Positions 1 to 11,233 of a stretch of 64,000 bases of DNA are shown piece by piece. Source of the DNA: Aradus depressus. Taxonomy: Eukaryota; Arthropoda; Insecta; Hemiptera; Aradidae. Positions within the stretch are counted from its first letter, which is position 1, and each line of letters begins with the position of its first letter. The stretch is from contig OY759217.1 of the NCBI GenBank assembly GCA_963662175.1, forward strand, positions 13,828,562-13,892,561. Direction: 5' to 3'. The position numbers and the translations under genes are program-made. The notes under the pieces were generated by a model. That model had not been told where the DNA came from, ran no database searches, and saw nothing but the letters and a program-made list of their open reading frames with translations.

Positions 1-200
1 GTACTCGTTAAAGACCCCTGCCCTAGGTGAATAAGAATTTAGGGTAGGCAAAAATTAGGACTCCCACAGTAGAGTCGGGCTCATGGCCATCAGAGTGACA
101 AAAGAGCGCTCTGGTAGTAGGCGATATGACCTCGTAGTTAAAGCCCGGCCATGAGTCATAAAACCTAACCTAAACCTAACCTAAACCTAACCTATATATT
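1..200 (+). mobile_element. SINE-A 3' portion, cut by window start
   Basis: Matches the body and 3' part of the tRNA-derived SINE seen complete elsewhere (for example 28226-28560): the GGTACTCGTTAAAGACCCC block, the AGAGCGCTCTGGTAGTAGG block and GTTAAAGCCC. The tail at about 162-194 is a CCTAA/ACCTAA repeat, the C-rich strand of the insect telomere motif. SINE-B has inserted into this tail. Confidence 0.85.
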
Positions 201-406
201 CTTCTTTTTTTTTCTTTTGGCTTTATGTACGGTGCATATTAGCCATGTCAATGTGTTACATATAATTATATATAATCCATGGCCCCGGGAGGGAGTTCTA
301 TCTACGAAATAAAACTCACTCCCGGACGGGATTCGAACCCGCAAACCATGGTGAGACCATGCGACCAAAGCCCTACGCTCTAGCCCGCACGGCCACCATG
401 GCCCCC
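201..406 (-). mobile_element. SINE-B copy inserted in the SINE-A tail
   Basis: tRNA-derived SINE in reverse orientation. The B box reads GGGTTCGAATCCC on the minus strand, the head begins GGGGCCATGGTGGCCGTGC, and the 3' end is A-rich (T-rich on the plus strand, about 201-216). The 12-bp sequence AACCTATATATT occurs at 189-200 and 407-418, a perfect target-site duplication. It is a retroposon relic, not a functional tRNA gene. Confidence 0.88.
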
Positions 407-418
407 AACCTATATATT

Positions 419-1221
419 AAAATACTGATTTTTTTTTTTGTCTTCTTTTTATAAAGACACAAATCTTACTAGGGTGCAACAACCAGCATCTAGGATGATA
501 CGTATAGATATGGTGGCTTGAATGGCGTGTGAGAGGAAGACTACCCCAGTGGTAGGTCCTCGGGACGAAAATTTATTTTAATTATAAGTACCAAAAAAAA
601 AAAAATAATAATAAAATAAACAAAAATTAATTGGAAGGCAATTTTGTTGGATGGGTAGTAACTGAGGTAATAAAAGTAAAGGAAAATGAAGTTGAAAAAT
701 ATTAATAACGAATATGATTCAAGGTGGAAAAAAGTCGCGGTTCCATCCTCTCTCCAACCTTTGTGGGGGTTATGTGGTAAGTGTTGTGAAGATAAAGTAC
801 GTATTTCTGGTTTTGTAAAGTTTGCTAAAAAACCGAATGTAAGTAGTTTGTATTGTTTCGGGTACTGTGTGTACCATGAGATCCTTATGAAGTGTTCTGT
901 TTCATCTGTTCATCCAATTTTGAATCTGAAAGAAGATTTGAACTCTGTGAACCGTCTACTTTCTTCGCCCTACCTGTAATTAAAAAAAAAATAACAAAAC
1001 AAATTAATAAAAAATTATATTCGGAATTTGAAATTTATCAAAAAAAAAAAAACCCCGAGTGTCATATCAATTCTACATTAATTGGGAGTACAAAGGAAAA
1101 AAAAATTATTTTAATGTTAAACCGTTTAGCCAAAATACCTTTAATACTTTTCATTAAACTTGGAGCGCAACGTGGTGGCCGAGCTGAGAACTAAAAAAGG
1201 GACACATAACCTTAATGTACG
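419..1221. other. AT-rich stretch, no recognised gene
   Basis: Low-complexity A and T runs surround a 97-codon plus ORF at 686-979 with several Cys/Tyr residues. I recognise no domain, and base composition does not separate it from its surroundings. Possibly chance or an old repeat. Confidence 0.4.
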
Positions 1222-1235
1222 GTGTGCACTGTGTT

Positions 1236-1543
1236 TTAGGTTAGGTTTTATGACTCATGCCCGGGCTTTAACTACGAGGTCATATCGCCTACTACCAGAG
1301 CGCTCTTTCGTCACTCTGGTGGACATGAGCCCGACTCTACTGTGGGAGTCCTAAATTTTGCCTACCCTAAATTTTTATTCATCTAGGGTAGGGGTCTTTA
1401 ACGAGTACCTGACATCGTACAGGCTCGGGACCATCGCTCAACGTCCCATCCGAAGGACGGCGTGCTTAAGTTTATTTTACCTCCCAGATAAAATAAACTA
1501 AGGGCCTCGGTCGGGCTACGAACCCACGACCTTGAGCTCAGAA
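1236..1543 (-). mobile_element. SINE-A copy with 14-bp TSD
   Basis: Reverse SINE-A with a TTAGG-type tail at 1236-1250. The body is complete, but the tRNA head is truncated near its B box, where the usual GGTTTCGAACCC is mutated. GTGTGCACTGTGTT is present at 1222-1235 and 1544-1557, a perfect TSD, so this copy was 5' truncated on insertion. Confidence 0.9.
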
Positions 1544-1557
1544 GTGTGCACTGTGTT

Positions 1558-1985
1558 GTAATGAATGTATTAACACGAAATTTGATATGTAAATTCATAG
1601 TCTTATAAAAACGACACCTATTAATTTTCAGCGGAATCAGCTGAAGGGGAGAGGGGATCAGAGGGGAGACTCATCTTAAAAATCACAACTTAATAACTAG
1701 CTAATGTAATTATCGACATTAAATTTTTTATTTTAATTCAAAATCCCATGGCACCTATTAATTTTTCGCGAAATCGGTAGAACTGGAAAGGGGGATTGAC
1801 TAAAATAACCTAATAACTGCCGATGTAATGAATGTATCGACACAAAATTTAGTATGAGGATTCAGAAGCCACTATGAGTTTTAGCCTAAACGATCAATTG
1901 GCTATGGTGGGAGAGCGAAAATATATCAGAATAATTCGTGGTGGGGAAGTACATAGCCGAAGATTCACCGATTTTATTCTTCTTC
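1558..1985 (+). mobile_element. Family C copy (internal units and right end)
   Basis: Contains two to three units with the AATGAATGTATCGACACRAAATT core, then the family right end (GGTGGGGAAGTACAT followed by GATTCACCGATTTT). Left terminus absent. SINE-A at 1236-1543 sits at its left edge. Confidence 0.75.
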
Positions 1986-2345
1986 CTATGTATCCTCAGC
2001 ACGAATCAATTTATTTTTTGCTCTCCCTCCAAATAGAATCGATCGTTTGAGCTACAAATCAATAGCTGATTTACATAGGCGCTTCTGAATTCTCAGTTCA
2101 ACTCCTCTGATCCACCATTCTCATTTGGCTGAAAATCAATCGTGTCGACCATATGGGGTACATGATGCACATATAACAAACAACATATAACAACAAATTA
2201 ATCAAATAATTTTTCGATGCCTTTCCAAGGGCTCCTAAATCCTTATACTAAATTTTGTTAAATTCATTACATCGGCATTTATTAGGGTAATCGAATTGAG
2301 CCCCCACCCCTTTCCTTCAGCTGATATTGCTGAAGTTTGACAGGT
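1986..2345 (-). mobile_element. Family C copy, inverted
   Basis: Reverse-strand family C right part: CTCAGCACGAATCAATT, CTCCCTCCAAATAG and CATTACATCGGCATTTATTAGGG correspond to the complement of the family end and a unit core. It lies head-to-head with the copy at 1558-1985, forming an imperfect inverted pair. Confidence 0.7.
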
Positions 2346-3096
2346 CCTCATTGACTTTAACGCATGGAACCTCGTACATTACACTTACATGATTTCAAAT
2401 CCCATATTTGTGTGAAAGAAAAATTATTTTCTTAATTAATGGAAGCTGGTTTGTGTAGAGTTATAGGAACATCTTCAGTAGCCTAACTGGCTTCTGAAGA
2501 AGACGGGCTCAGGTAGCACGTACACTACGGTACGGTGAAGAATGCAATGGGTTAGATTATGCAGGTGTTGAGAACCTGTTCTGGATACCGGATGAGCACT
2601 CACAACATTATTTGACAATTGGTTAGTTTTTTTTCGACAAAAAACCCGGTTGGATAGTTCCAATTAGGGAGTACTTATTACCGAATGTACAAAACATTAG
2701 AGCGCTATATTGGTTCTAACTCAAATGATTGCATTTGGACGGTTGCAAATTTAAAAAGAAACATTTTTGATAAGGCCAATCTTTCAATTGAACTAACCGT
2801 TGTAATATAAACTACGAAAGCCTCTAAAAAAAATGTGTATCGAGTCATTTTATGAAGTTTTTCGGCATGTATCTCGCAAACGGGGTGCTTTGGATAGATT
2901 TATTCCATGCAAAATGTGTTTTTCAGTTTTGTCTACAACTTTTTTTTGAAAAGATTTTATAAGAGCTTGGAGAAAACTATATTCTTGCGGTAAGAAGATA
3001 TCTTCTTGTCATTATCTTTTTACAGAATTGAATTAAAAAATATTCCTCATACTTTGCATAGCTTGGGTAGTAAAACTCTATTCTCATCGAGAGAAT
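2346..3096. other. No recognised feature
   Basis: Moderately complex sequence with only short ORFs and no repeat I can match elsewhere in the window. Confidence 0.4.
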
Positions 3097-3289
3097 CACC
3101 TGGTGGTGTCTACTATAGCCTATCACCTAGTGGTGTCTACTATAGCCTATCACCTAGTGATGTCTACTGTACCCTATCACCTAGTGGTGTCTACTATAGC
3201 CTATCACCTGGTGGTGTCTACTGTAGCATATCACCTAGTGGTGTCTACTGTACCCTATCACCTAGTGGTGTCTACTATAGCCTATCACC
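3097..3289 (+). repeat. 27-bp minisatellite, 7 copies
   Basis: Seven units of period 27 (core CACCTAGTGGTGTCTACTAT then AGCCTAT) with few substitutions, ending in a partial CACC. The period is a multiple of three, so it encodes a 9-residue repeat (SPSGVYYSL) in a 100-codon ORF at 3006-3308 and VVSTIAYHL in a second frame. I see no evidence that either is expressed. Confidence 0.95.
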
Positions 3290-3916
3290 GACACAAAATA
3301 CAGAATAAAACTTTTTTGCCGCAAGAAGAAATTTGCTTTGCCGCAAGAACTTTTTTTTTGCCACAAGAATATACTTTTCTCCGTGAGGTATCTTTTAAAA
3401 TGTAAAGAAGTAAAGTGGACTTAATTATCTATCGTCTAAATTTAAGTTAGCACATATGACAACTTTATCTCAAGTTTCAAGTTCAATGCAGACGCAGACA
3501 GACAGTCGTCATATTCCTGTGAAAACTGGATTTCAGATTTTTGCAGAATACAACTTCCTTATACCCAAGATATACGAAAGTAAAAAAAATAATTTAGTAT
3601 AAGTAATCATGTTTTGAGTACAATTTGACCAACTTCTAAAAAACATAATCAACTACTTTTAAACGTTTAAAAAAAAATGTAAGAAACTATTGTAATCGCA
3701 CAAAAATCCCAGATCGAATTTTTAACAAATTTTCACGTTTCAAAGACCCTGAATACGTTTAGAATATTTTCACGTTGAAATCTGTCTGTGCGTGAAAAAA
3801 ATCTTATTAAAAATGTTCATAATTAAATTTACAACTAACAGAATGACCTCAAATGAGATTATTGTAACGCATATCCTTAATTTTAATATATAATTTTTCA
3901 TTGGTTGTTTTTTTTT
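3290..3916. other. No gene; weak family D relic
   Basis: About 3675-3800 resembles 48031-48250 (TATTGTAATCG, CGAGATCGA-like, TTTTCACGTTTC). Otherwise AT-rich with no recognised element. Confidence 0.35.
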
Positions 3917-4115
3917 GATCTTTTTGGTTATGTGTCAGGGATACTGAAAAATTTTCTACCGAAACCATTCACTCTTTGTAAATCCACTTGATGTATCCGA
4001 AGAAATAAAATGTTGACCCTCCAGTCGGTCCTTTTACTGAAAAGTCCAGATTCTCCTGATATAAGAGTTCAAATAGAAAATTTTTCAGAAACCCTGACAC
4101 ATAACCGAAAAGATC
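3917..4115. mobile_element. MITE with about 40-bp inverted repeats
   Basis: The left arm starts GATCTTTTTGGTTATGTGTC and continues to about 3960. The right arm at 4070-4115 is its near-perfect complement, sharing CAGGG and TGAAAAATTTTC blocks. No coding capacity. Superfamily not assigned. Confidence 0.75.
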
Positions 4116-4842
4116 CGAATTTTTATATTAAAAAGAATAAGAACAAATAAAATAATAAAATACATACTATGTATTTTATTATTTTGTACATGTACAAATG
4201 TGGTTGGTATAAGAAAGTTCTATTAAGGCCACATCACATATATTTTACATTTTTACGATCGAAATAGCTGATGACTGTCAACAAAAATATTAAAATCAAA
4301 GTTCGTCTTAATGAGAAAGATTTTCTGTGTGAATGAATAACTTTCTACCAACCGATGAATACCGAGATTCATATCTGGCTCTTAAGGCCGCTCTTCACAG
4401 AAGCTTGTCTTGAACAATCAATTTCTTCAACTTTTTTTTTTTTTAATTATCCGGAAATTCGGACTCGGCAGCGATTCCTACTCAAGAGATGAGATTCCAA
4501 ACGTTATTCTTTATGTTTACGAAATCCGGTTGTCGATTTTTAGTTTGCTAATAAGATAGAAGATTATATAAAAAAAATTGAACGATATCCAGTTCGAATA
4601 TCTTAATCAGGATGATGAAAAACCGGTCCTCTAACTCTTCAGATAATTAACAATACTGGCAGCTCTCGGTTTCGGCCTTTCTGTGAGGGCCGAATAGCGA
4701 ATGTGCAAATTATCGAAACAGACTATCGATGAACGGAACTTACTAAATAGTTCGGCATTATTTAAAACATTATACGACCCAGAAAGTTTTAAAAAATGTT
4801 TTTTTTATTTTTGTCATTTTGTTCTATTTACTTCCCTGCTAT
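4116..4842. other. No recognised feature
   Basis: AT-rich, no long ORF, no match to the repeat families seen elsewhere. Confidence 0.4.
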
Positions 4843-5210
4843 ACGAAGTGTGGGGAAGTTAAGTAATCGATTAGAAATTTGATCTTGAGTTTTTACCAAA
4901 ATTTCATTTTTTCCGTCCCCCCTGATTCACAAAAATGAAAAAAAGTGTCTGTCTGTGCTTTTGTCTGTGAATACTAGCTCCTGACAGAATGAATGTATTA
5001 ACACGCAATTTTCCTATTCATTTTCAGCCAAAGGGGAGGGGGGATTAATGGAGGCTTAACACAAAAACTCTATTAACTGCCATTGTAATGAATGTATCGA
5101 CTCGAAATTATATATGTGTATCCAGAACCCATTAATTTTGAGGAAACTCGGTCAAAGGGAAGGGAGAATTAGGGGGAGGCTTAACACAAAAACTCTATAG
5201 ACTATAAACA
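4843..5210 (+). mobile_element. Family C, left terminus and two units
   Basis: Starts with the family hairpin (ACTTCCCTGCTATACGAAGT then GTGGGGAAGTTA), followed by TAATCG, the TTTTACCAAAATTTCAT block and two roughly 140-bp units with the TTTTCAGCC and GGCTTAACACAAAAACTCTA blocks. Right end missing. Confidence 0.8.
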
Positions 5211-5449
5211 TTAGACTATTATGCAGATATTTATTTTTAATTATTGTGTAGATTTTTAAAGAAATATTTTATGCATGTAGAGTGAGTGAACCATACTATC
5301 CCCACCCCTTTGAGATATGCCAATAGCCTCTTCACTGTACGGGTGGGATAAGCAAGTTTTTTATTTTGTTACTCTGTGCCCCGATGCTTTAAGATTTTCT
5401 AGCTACTTTTCATTATTTATATTTATCTTTATTCAATAAAGATGTGCCA

Positions 5450-5475
5450 CTGATGATGACGCTGTCGCGTTGAAA
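5450..5475 (+). ncRNA. Hammerhead-like core motif (candidate)
   Basis: CTGATGA is followed by one extra base, a short stem (GACGC/GCGTT, one G.U) closed by TGTC, then GAAA. This matches the CUGANGA...GAAA part of a hammerhead ribozyme. The extra base before stem II and the lack of a clear stem III with a NUH cleavage site argue that it may be inactive or a look-alike. Confidence 0.25.
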
Positions 5476-5520
5476 ACAGGTTTTGGTCCAATGCTCATCA
5501 AATAAAACAGTGGGAAGACA

Positions 5521-5720
5521 AGGTCGTGAATGTATTAACACAAAATTTCATATGTAAATTCAAAGTCCTATAAGAAAGACACATCAATTTTCAGCAGTAT
5601 CAGTCAAAGGCCAAAAAATCCCGAAAACTGCCAATGTATCGACACGAAATAATATATTTAAACTCAAAACCAAATGACACCTATTACTTTTTCGCAAAAA
5701 ATATTTAAAAAACATTGGGG
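5521..5720 (+). mobile_element. Family C internal fragment
   Basis: Two partial units (GAATGTATTAACACAAAATTT and GTATCGACACGAAATA) with the CACCTATTAC/TTTTCAGC blocks. No termini. Confidence 0.7.
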
Positions 5721-6127
5721 CCTTTAAAAGCTCCTAGTATTGTTCTCATTTTTTGGGAACTCTTGATGTACTGTATGTACTGTGTGTATGTACTTCCCTT
5801 TTGTTAATTAGTTTTTAAGTTTTTTTTATCTATATTTTTCTGTGATAATTGTAAATATATATTTTTAAATTTGGCCTAATCACTGCAAAATGTACATTTT
5901 ATAATTGAATTTTCACCCAGTGGCATACTTAATTCACGGATTTGTGAACTCAATGATTCAATTTTTTAACTCATGAAATAAATACCCAATTCTCCAAAAT
6001 TTATTCGAATTGAAAAATAATTATTTTTATATAAATTAATTAATTATAATTATTATATTTTTGCAGTATTCGCCGATTTTAGTTGGAAAATTTCGTATGT
6101 ACTTAGTGTCAAAACTTTGTAAATATA

Positions 6128-6477
6128 TGAGGAGTTTGGAGCCAGAGCGGACCAACTGGTTGAAACTGAACAGGTAGAAAATGGCAATTGAAAATTGAGT
6201 ACATTTTGTTTATCTCCATAAATAGGCCCCAAATATTTATTTATATTTGAAATTTTAGAATAGTATTGGATGAGTGATCCCTTTTTGTGTTCTATAAAGT
6301 TTTTGAAGGCCGTATGATCCATTGTGACTTTGAAAATATATGCACAAAATACTTGTGAAGTGAAGAAACTAAGTGATCCACACTGGTTTTGAAAAAGGGA
6401 ACCTATGCCTATCAGGATGGTAATAACTCATTTTCCGAAAAATTGTGGGTTGGTCCGCTCTGGCTCCAATCTCCTCA
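6128..6477. mobile_element. 350-bp MITE flanked by TA
   Basis: Terminal inverted repeats of about 30 bp: TGAGGAGTTTGGAGCCAGAG at the left, and its complement (CTCTGGCTCCAATCTCCTCA) at the right. TA lies on both sides (6126-6127, 6478-6479). A minus ORF of 89 codons inside has no recognisable domain. Consistent with a Tc1/mariner-type non-autonomous element. Confidence 0.85.
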
Positions 6478-6580
6478 TATGTATATGTATGAGGAGCTCG
6501 ACTCAATTACCCTAATAACTGCCGATGTAATGAATGTATCGATACAAACTTTAGTTTAAAGATTCTGAAACCTTTTATTT
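6478..6580 (+). mobile_element. Family C unit fragment
   Basis: CTCAATTACCCTAATAACTG through GATGTAATGAATGTATCGAT and TTTAGTTTAAAGATTC: the last unit of family C, interrupted on its left by the MITE at 6128-6477. Confidence 0.65.
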
Positions 6581-7040
6581 TTATTATATTCTTATGACCA
6601 AATCATTTCCCAGAGAAACTTATTAAACTCGGGAAAGTTGTTTAATTACATTACATGATCATCCTTATCGCGTGTAGTTTGCTTGTTCCGCAATAATGGT
6701 AGAATATCCCCAGGTTAGAAAATAATTCTTTCCTATAACAATCTTCCCAACTATTTATGACTAGGAAAAGTAAATTGTAGATAATTTTCATTGTTCCAAG
6801 TAACTTACTCATTATAGAAAATAGTTATAATTTTTCAAGAAAGAAAGACAAGTTTGTTTTCAGTTTTTTCAACAGAAAATTACGTATTGCAAAAATTTAT
6901 GTACTACAATTTTAAGTTTTTTACTGGCTTCTCTTGTCTTTTTTGAATTCCTTTTCTAAACAAATATCCTGCATGAATTATTACTCGTTATTCAATAGAG
7001 GCAGCGCATTTTTTTTGCTTGGCTATGAATCCTTTCTGAC

Positions 7041-7097
7041 AGGCACTCTTTCGTCGCTCTGGTGGACATGAGCCCGACTCTACTGAGAGGATCCTAA
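7041..7097 (-). mobile_element. SINE-A fragment
   Basis: CTCTTTCGTCGCTCTGGTGG and GAGCCCGACTCTACTG match the middle of reverse SINE-A. The flanking 6581-7040 and 7098-7299 hold nothing recognised. Confidence 0.75.
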
Positions 7098-7299
7098 TTT
7101 TACGTCTCTTAACCTTTGACTAAATTATTGGGATACAATCATAACAAGGGTTCCGTATAAATATGTAATTTAATTATCAATCTCTTTAATACAATGGTTA
7201 TACAGAGTAGTATGGTTACAGAATAGATAAATCACAAGTTTATTGCATGTGGCAAGGGTCTGTGGTAGCTTAAGTAACACACGTAAACCTCACACTATA

Positions 7300-7843
7300 T
7301 TGACTACGCCTTAATGTTTTTCATTTCCTTTTCGATACGTACGTAGCTCTTGCATTTGCTCGGCATTAGACTTTTTAGGTTTTTTAAATTCCTTTTGATG
7401 CGAGCTTTCCTCTAATTTGAGTTTTCTATAATTCCGCGCATATTTACAATTCATATGAGACGATATCTTTAATTATTTTTGCAATTTTCAATTTAATACC
7501 GATTTTTACAAATATTTTTATTGTTTCACTTTGAATCCTAGTAGTGCTCCTCAAGCTCTTTACAATGACACCCGAATCAACGTCCTATCTAAACGCGTTA
7601 TCACGCTACACTAATTTCTAATTTTACACAACGCTAATTCGCAACAATCATCCGCCGGCGCCCACACTTTCCCAAAAACGTCACAGACAAAACAAACACG
7701 TACAGACATGCTCTATCCATTGTGACCTCAACCGTTGTTATCGCATTATCAGTCTCGTATTTATTAGCGATTGAAATCTAACGGTATTTTGTAACACAAG
7801 AAAGTTTGACCGGCTATCACTGTATTTAACGAGCGAATAGACG
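7300..7843 (-). mobile_element. Family E (Helentron-like) copy
   Basis: Aligns over nearly its full length with 42384-43043 and the reverse of 56081-56705. The 5' end (minus strand) begins near AAAACGTCTATTCGCTCG and the 3' side ends TGACTACGCCTTAATG before a T run. It encodes a degenerate start of the short RKR-rich ORF best seen at 42475-42613. The 3' hairpin is partly lost. Confidence 0.75.
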
Positions 7844-8090
7844 TTTTCTATCTATACTAGGTTATCTTACTCTATCCTTTTCACATGTAGATCGAAAAAA
7901 AAAGGAGAAAAAACAAATCGATTTTCGATGGCGTGTACGTGTAGAATGCCTGAATCCGAACTGGACAGTTGTATAGATGGGTAACCATGGTGAGGAGGTT
8001 ATTTATCTTTAGTGTTTCCTAGACGTCGCTATTGGAGAAGTACTCATACCCCTACACTACCCAAGATTATTCACTTAAGTTAGGGTTTTT

Positions 8091-8155
8091 TTACGAGTAC
8101 CGACATCGCACTGGCTCGGGACCATCGGTTAACGTCCCATCCGATGGGATGGTCT
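8091..8155 (-). mobile_element. SINE-A fragment
   Basis: ACGAGTACCGACATCGCACT and GGCTCGGGACCATCGGTTAA match the reverse SINE-A body; both ends are lost. Confidence 0.7.
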
Positions 8156-8159
8156 GGTC

Positions 8160-8740
8160 AAAATTTCTGAATCATAGTAAGTTTTCTGTCGATTCATTCA
8201 TTACATCTGCAGTTATAAGGGTTCTTGAGAAGAGCCCCCATTCTCTGATTCCACCCTTTTCTTAAGCCGATTCCTTGGAAAAGTAATAGGTATCTTATGT
8301 GGCTCATATTCGAAATTTCGTGTCGATATATCCATCAAGCAGAACTCCATAAGAATGACAACTAATAATTTTTAGCCAAATCGGACAAAAGGACGAATAG
8401 GATTAGGCAAAAAGCTTAACACAAATAATCTAATAACTGCCATTTTAATAAATATATCGACATAAAATTTTATATTTAAATTCAAAACCCTTTAAGCACA
8501 GCACCTATTAATTTTCCACAAAATTGGTCGCAATGAAGGGGAATTGTAGACAAGGAGGGCTCAACTCAAAAACCCCTAATAATTGCCGATGTATGTATTA
8601 TACACAACATGTATACAATACACAAAATGTAGTATTATACTACACATTTTTAGCTCAAACGTTCGATTGGTTTTAGAGGGAGATCGAAAAATTAATTGAT
8701 TAATTATGTGTTGGGGAAGTACATAATATATATAGTACAT
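8160..8740. mobile_element. Family C: inverted fragment joined to a plus copy
   Basis: 8170-8280 is reverse (CATTACATCTGCAGTTATAA); 8281-8740 is forward with three unit cores and the right end (GTGTTGGGGAAGTACATAAT). The junction is a rearrangement of two copies. Confidence 0.7.
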
Positions 8741-9365
8741 AAGTATATTATAGCCTACTCTCTAAGTTGGCCAATCCTTGAAATATGTGTATTTACACTA
8801 AGACATATCTGCGTGTTGTCTGGATAAACAGAAAGACAGGCTGACGGATATACACGTTTATATATATCAATTATTTAATTAAACTATATCGTTCATTTAA
8901 GATAATGTCAATTCTTATTTAAAGTCTTCTGTCGTTTATCGCTTGTTTTTATTTCAAACCTGTTTCCACTGATATATAACGTTTTTAATTAGAGAACATA
9001 GAGAAAGATAAAATTAATTAATTTGGAAACTGGAGAAAAAGTAGAATTTATAGCAAACTTGCAAATAATGGGTCTTCTTTCTCGGCATAATCAATTTTGT
9101 ATTCAGTACCTACTTTATTTCGAACTGTCAAATTCTCCTGTACATTCCTGTTAACGCCACTACGTTAATATAATAAATTGTATATTTTTATTATAAAGAG
9201 TAGTAGTAAATTCTTTAAATTTTGAATATTTACAATTTGTATAAATTATAAGTAAATTTGTTGAATAACGTTGGACATTAAATACATTAAAAAAAAAAAA
9301 ATTAAAAATATATACAACGAAAGCATATGATTATGTACAAAATAATAAGTAAAAAATATATATAT
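8741..9365. other. AT-rich, no gene
   Basis: A segment around 9065-9130 is shared with 13545-13600 (ATCAATTTTGTAT, TTTATTTCGAACTGTC), indicating another degraded dispersed repeat. Nothing else recognised. Confidence 0.4.
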
Positions 9366-9900
9366 ACAGGGTGGCCCAGATAAGCGGGCCACAAAAGAAA
9401 TAACTCCTAAACTGTTAAAGATAACAAAATTATGCATAGGACTAAAGTTGTAGCACTCGCCAAGAGCACACAGAGTATGGCTTCCTCGAAAAGACAAAAA
9501 TGACCCTTTCAATGGCTCAAACAGCCCTTCGAAGGGCGGGGTTCCTTTTGACCCTTAAGTTTCATTACATTTTATTACTAGTACTAAAGAAACAAGGAAG
9601 AACTGTTCAAACAGATTTTTGATACGTCAAGTAGTTCTCGGAAAAAAAACGTTTAAAGTTGCACGTTTTTCTTTGTTTGTTGAAATTTAATAACTTCAGA
9701 ATAAGAAAAACTTTTTGACAGTCATGACGTCTCATATATGTAGAATCCATTTCTTGGCTACCCAGAGTTTTTGTTTATAAGTCTGAAAAATGCATTGAAA
9801 TAAGAATCAATTAACCTTTAGGAGACAAGAACCTTCAACAGTTTAGTCTATTTAGGAGGCACGGCGATATTCAAGGTAATATAGCAAAAGAAACAATTGC
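9366..9900 (+). mobile_element. Transposon terminus of ACAGGGTG type (candidate)
   Basis: Begins TATACAGGGTGGCCCAGATA, a terminus style common in insect transposons. A related end in reverse lies at 51622-51636 (GGCCCACCCTGTATAT). I cannot find a matching second terminus nearby, so the extent is uncertain. Confidence 0.4.
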
Positions 9901-9903
9901 TAC

Positions 9904-10882
9904 GTTTTCATGGGTTGTTGAAATTGTTTTGAAAAGTCATGAAAACACTTGTTTCAAAACATTTTGAGTTCAAGGTTGATAAGGCTTTTTCTGAGGTATG
10001 ATCCAATTTTGAGATTTCGAATGTTCATGAAAACGCTAAGAAACTCAATATTCAAAATGAGGCTGCGCAGTACTGATAAGTGCAGTTCTAAAACTCACCA
10101 CCAGAGTAAAAAATTGTGTTAAATATCGATTACTTATAAAACATCGATATGTACCGAATACCAAATTCATAGAAATTTTTTTTACAGTTTTTTGAAGGTT
10201 ATGTTTTGGTTTTGAGTTGTAAGCGTGGTGAAGTTGTATAAGAGGTTAAATTTGTGATTTAGCTTTTTGTTTTTTGTTCTGCTTTATAGTTTGTATAATT
10301 TTTTTTGTTTTTTAATAAAATGTCTGAAAGAAATTTGTGGTCTAGCGACGAAACAAGAGCATTAAAAAATGCTGTGAGTGAGAGAAACATTATGAAGTTG
10401 TCAGATGGGAAAAAGTTTGGGACATCTGAAATTTTTGCGTTGGTTCATAAGGACATGGCTGAACAGGGGTAATAAAAAAAAGTCAAAAGAAAAGGCCATA
10501 GCCAATAGCAACAATGGATAGGGCTGCATTGCTCCAAATTTATTATACACTTATTACTTCAATTATAATTCAGCTTAATTTTTTTAAAATCTGATGCAAA
10601 TGAAACAAACACAACATAAACTTGAATTTACAGCAATGTGGGAATAATGGAAAACAACCTTTTGTATTTGTAACCTTTCCAATTTAAATAGTTTTTAGTA
10701 TCGACAAAAATAAAATAACTCGATAATATCGATATATTTATTTGTAAACCTCGAGGAAAGTTTTTTTTTTTGGTGACAGCTATCATTTTGAAAGTGTGTT
10801 GAAATTTTTTTTCAAAACAGTCATGAAAACCATTTTGAAAAAAACTTTAATTTTGAAAATATTTTCAATAACCCATGAAAAC
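9904..10882. mobile_element. DNA transposon with truncated Myb/SANT ORF
   Basis: Imperfect terminal inverted repeats starting GTTTTCATGGGTTGTTGAAA at the left; the right end mirrors it as TTTCAATAACCCATGAAAAC. The 3 bp outside are TAC at left and TAA at right, compatible with a mutated TAA duplication of the PIF/Harbinger type. That superfamily typically carries a Myb/SANT-like protein beside its transposase, which fits the internal ORF. No transposase remains. Confidence 0.6.
10320..10472 (+). pseudogene. Truncated Myb/SANT-like (trihelix-type) protein
   Basis: 50 codons from an ATG preceded by AAAA. The product starts MSERNLWSSDETRALKNAVS; Trp7, the acidic turn after it and the amphipathic spacing through residue 50 (ending HKDMAEQG) fit the first helices of a Myb/SANT-like DNA-binding domain, usually about 80 residues. 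The stop lies inside GGGGTAATA, so an alternative is that coding continued through a splice donor at 10468/10469. The downstream half of the domain is not found. It sits inside the inverted-repeat element at 9904-10882. Confidence 0.5.
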
Positions 10883-11233
10883 TAAGTAAATATATGTAAA
10901 CATTGACGCTTTACATTGTCTGAAATAAACTGGGAAAATAAAGTTGAACGCGAGGTATGAGGGTCGACGATGGCGCGACCTGGCAAGCACCTATGGAAAC
11001 AGTTCATATGAACTTGTAATCTCAATGTGTACATTGATATAATTTATGTATGTATGTAAATTTGATCATTAATATTTTTCCTGTAGTAAAGGTAATGAAA
11101 TTGTAATTAGTGGTGAAAGTAATAATTTAAAAGCTCTACAACAACTAATTATAAAGGCACACTGAAAATGTCACTTCTCGACTTCATTTTCTTCACATTC
11201 GAGTATAATCACTCAAGTGAGACTTGTCTAAGT
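10883..11233. other. Upstream flank of U2, no clear PSE
   Basis: The 60-70 bases before U2 would hold the proximal sequence element of an insect snRNA promoter. I cannot recognise a convincing PSE or TATA box there. No ORF of note. Confidence 0.4.
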
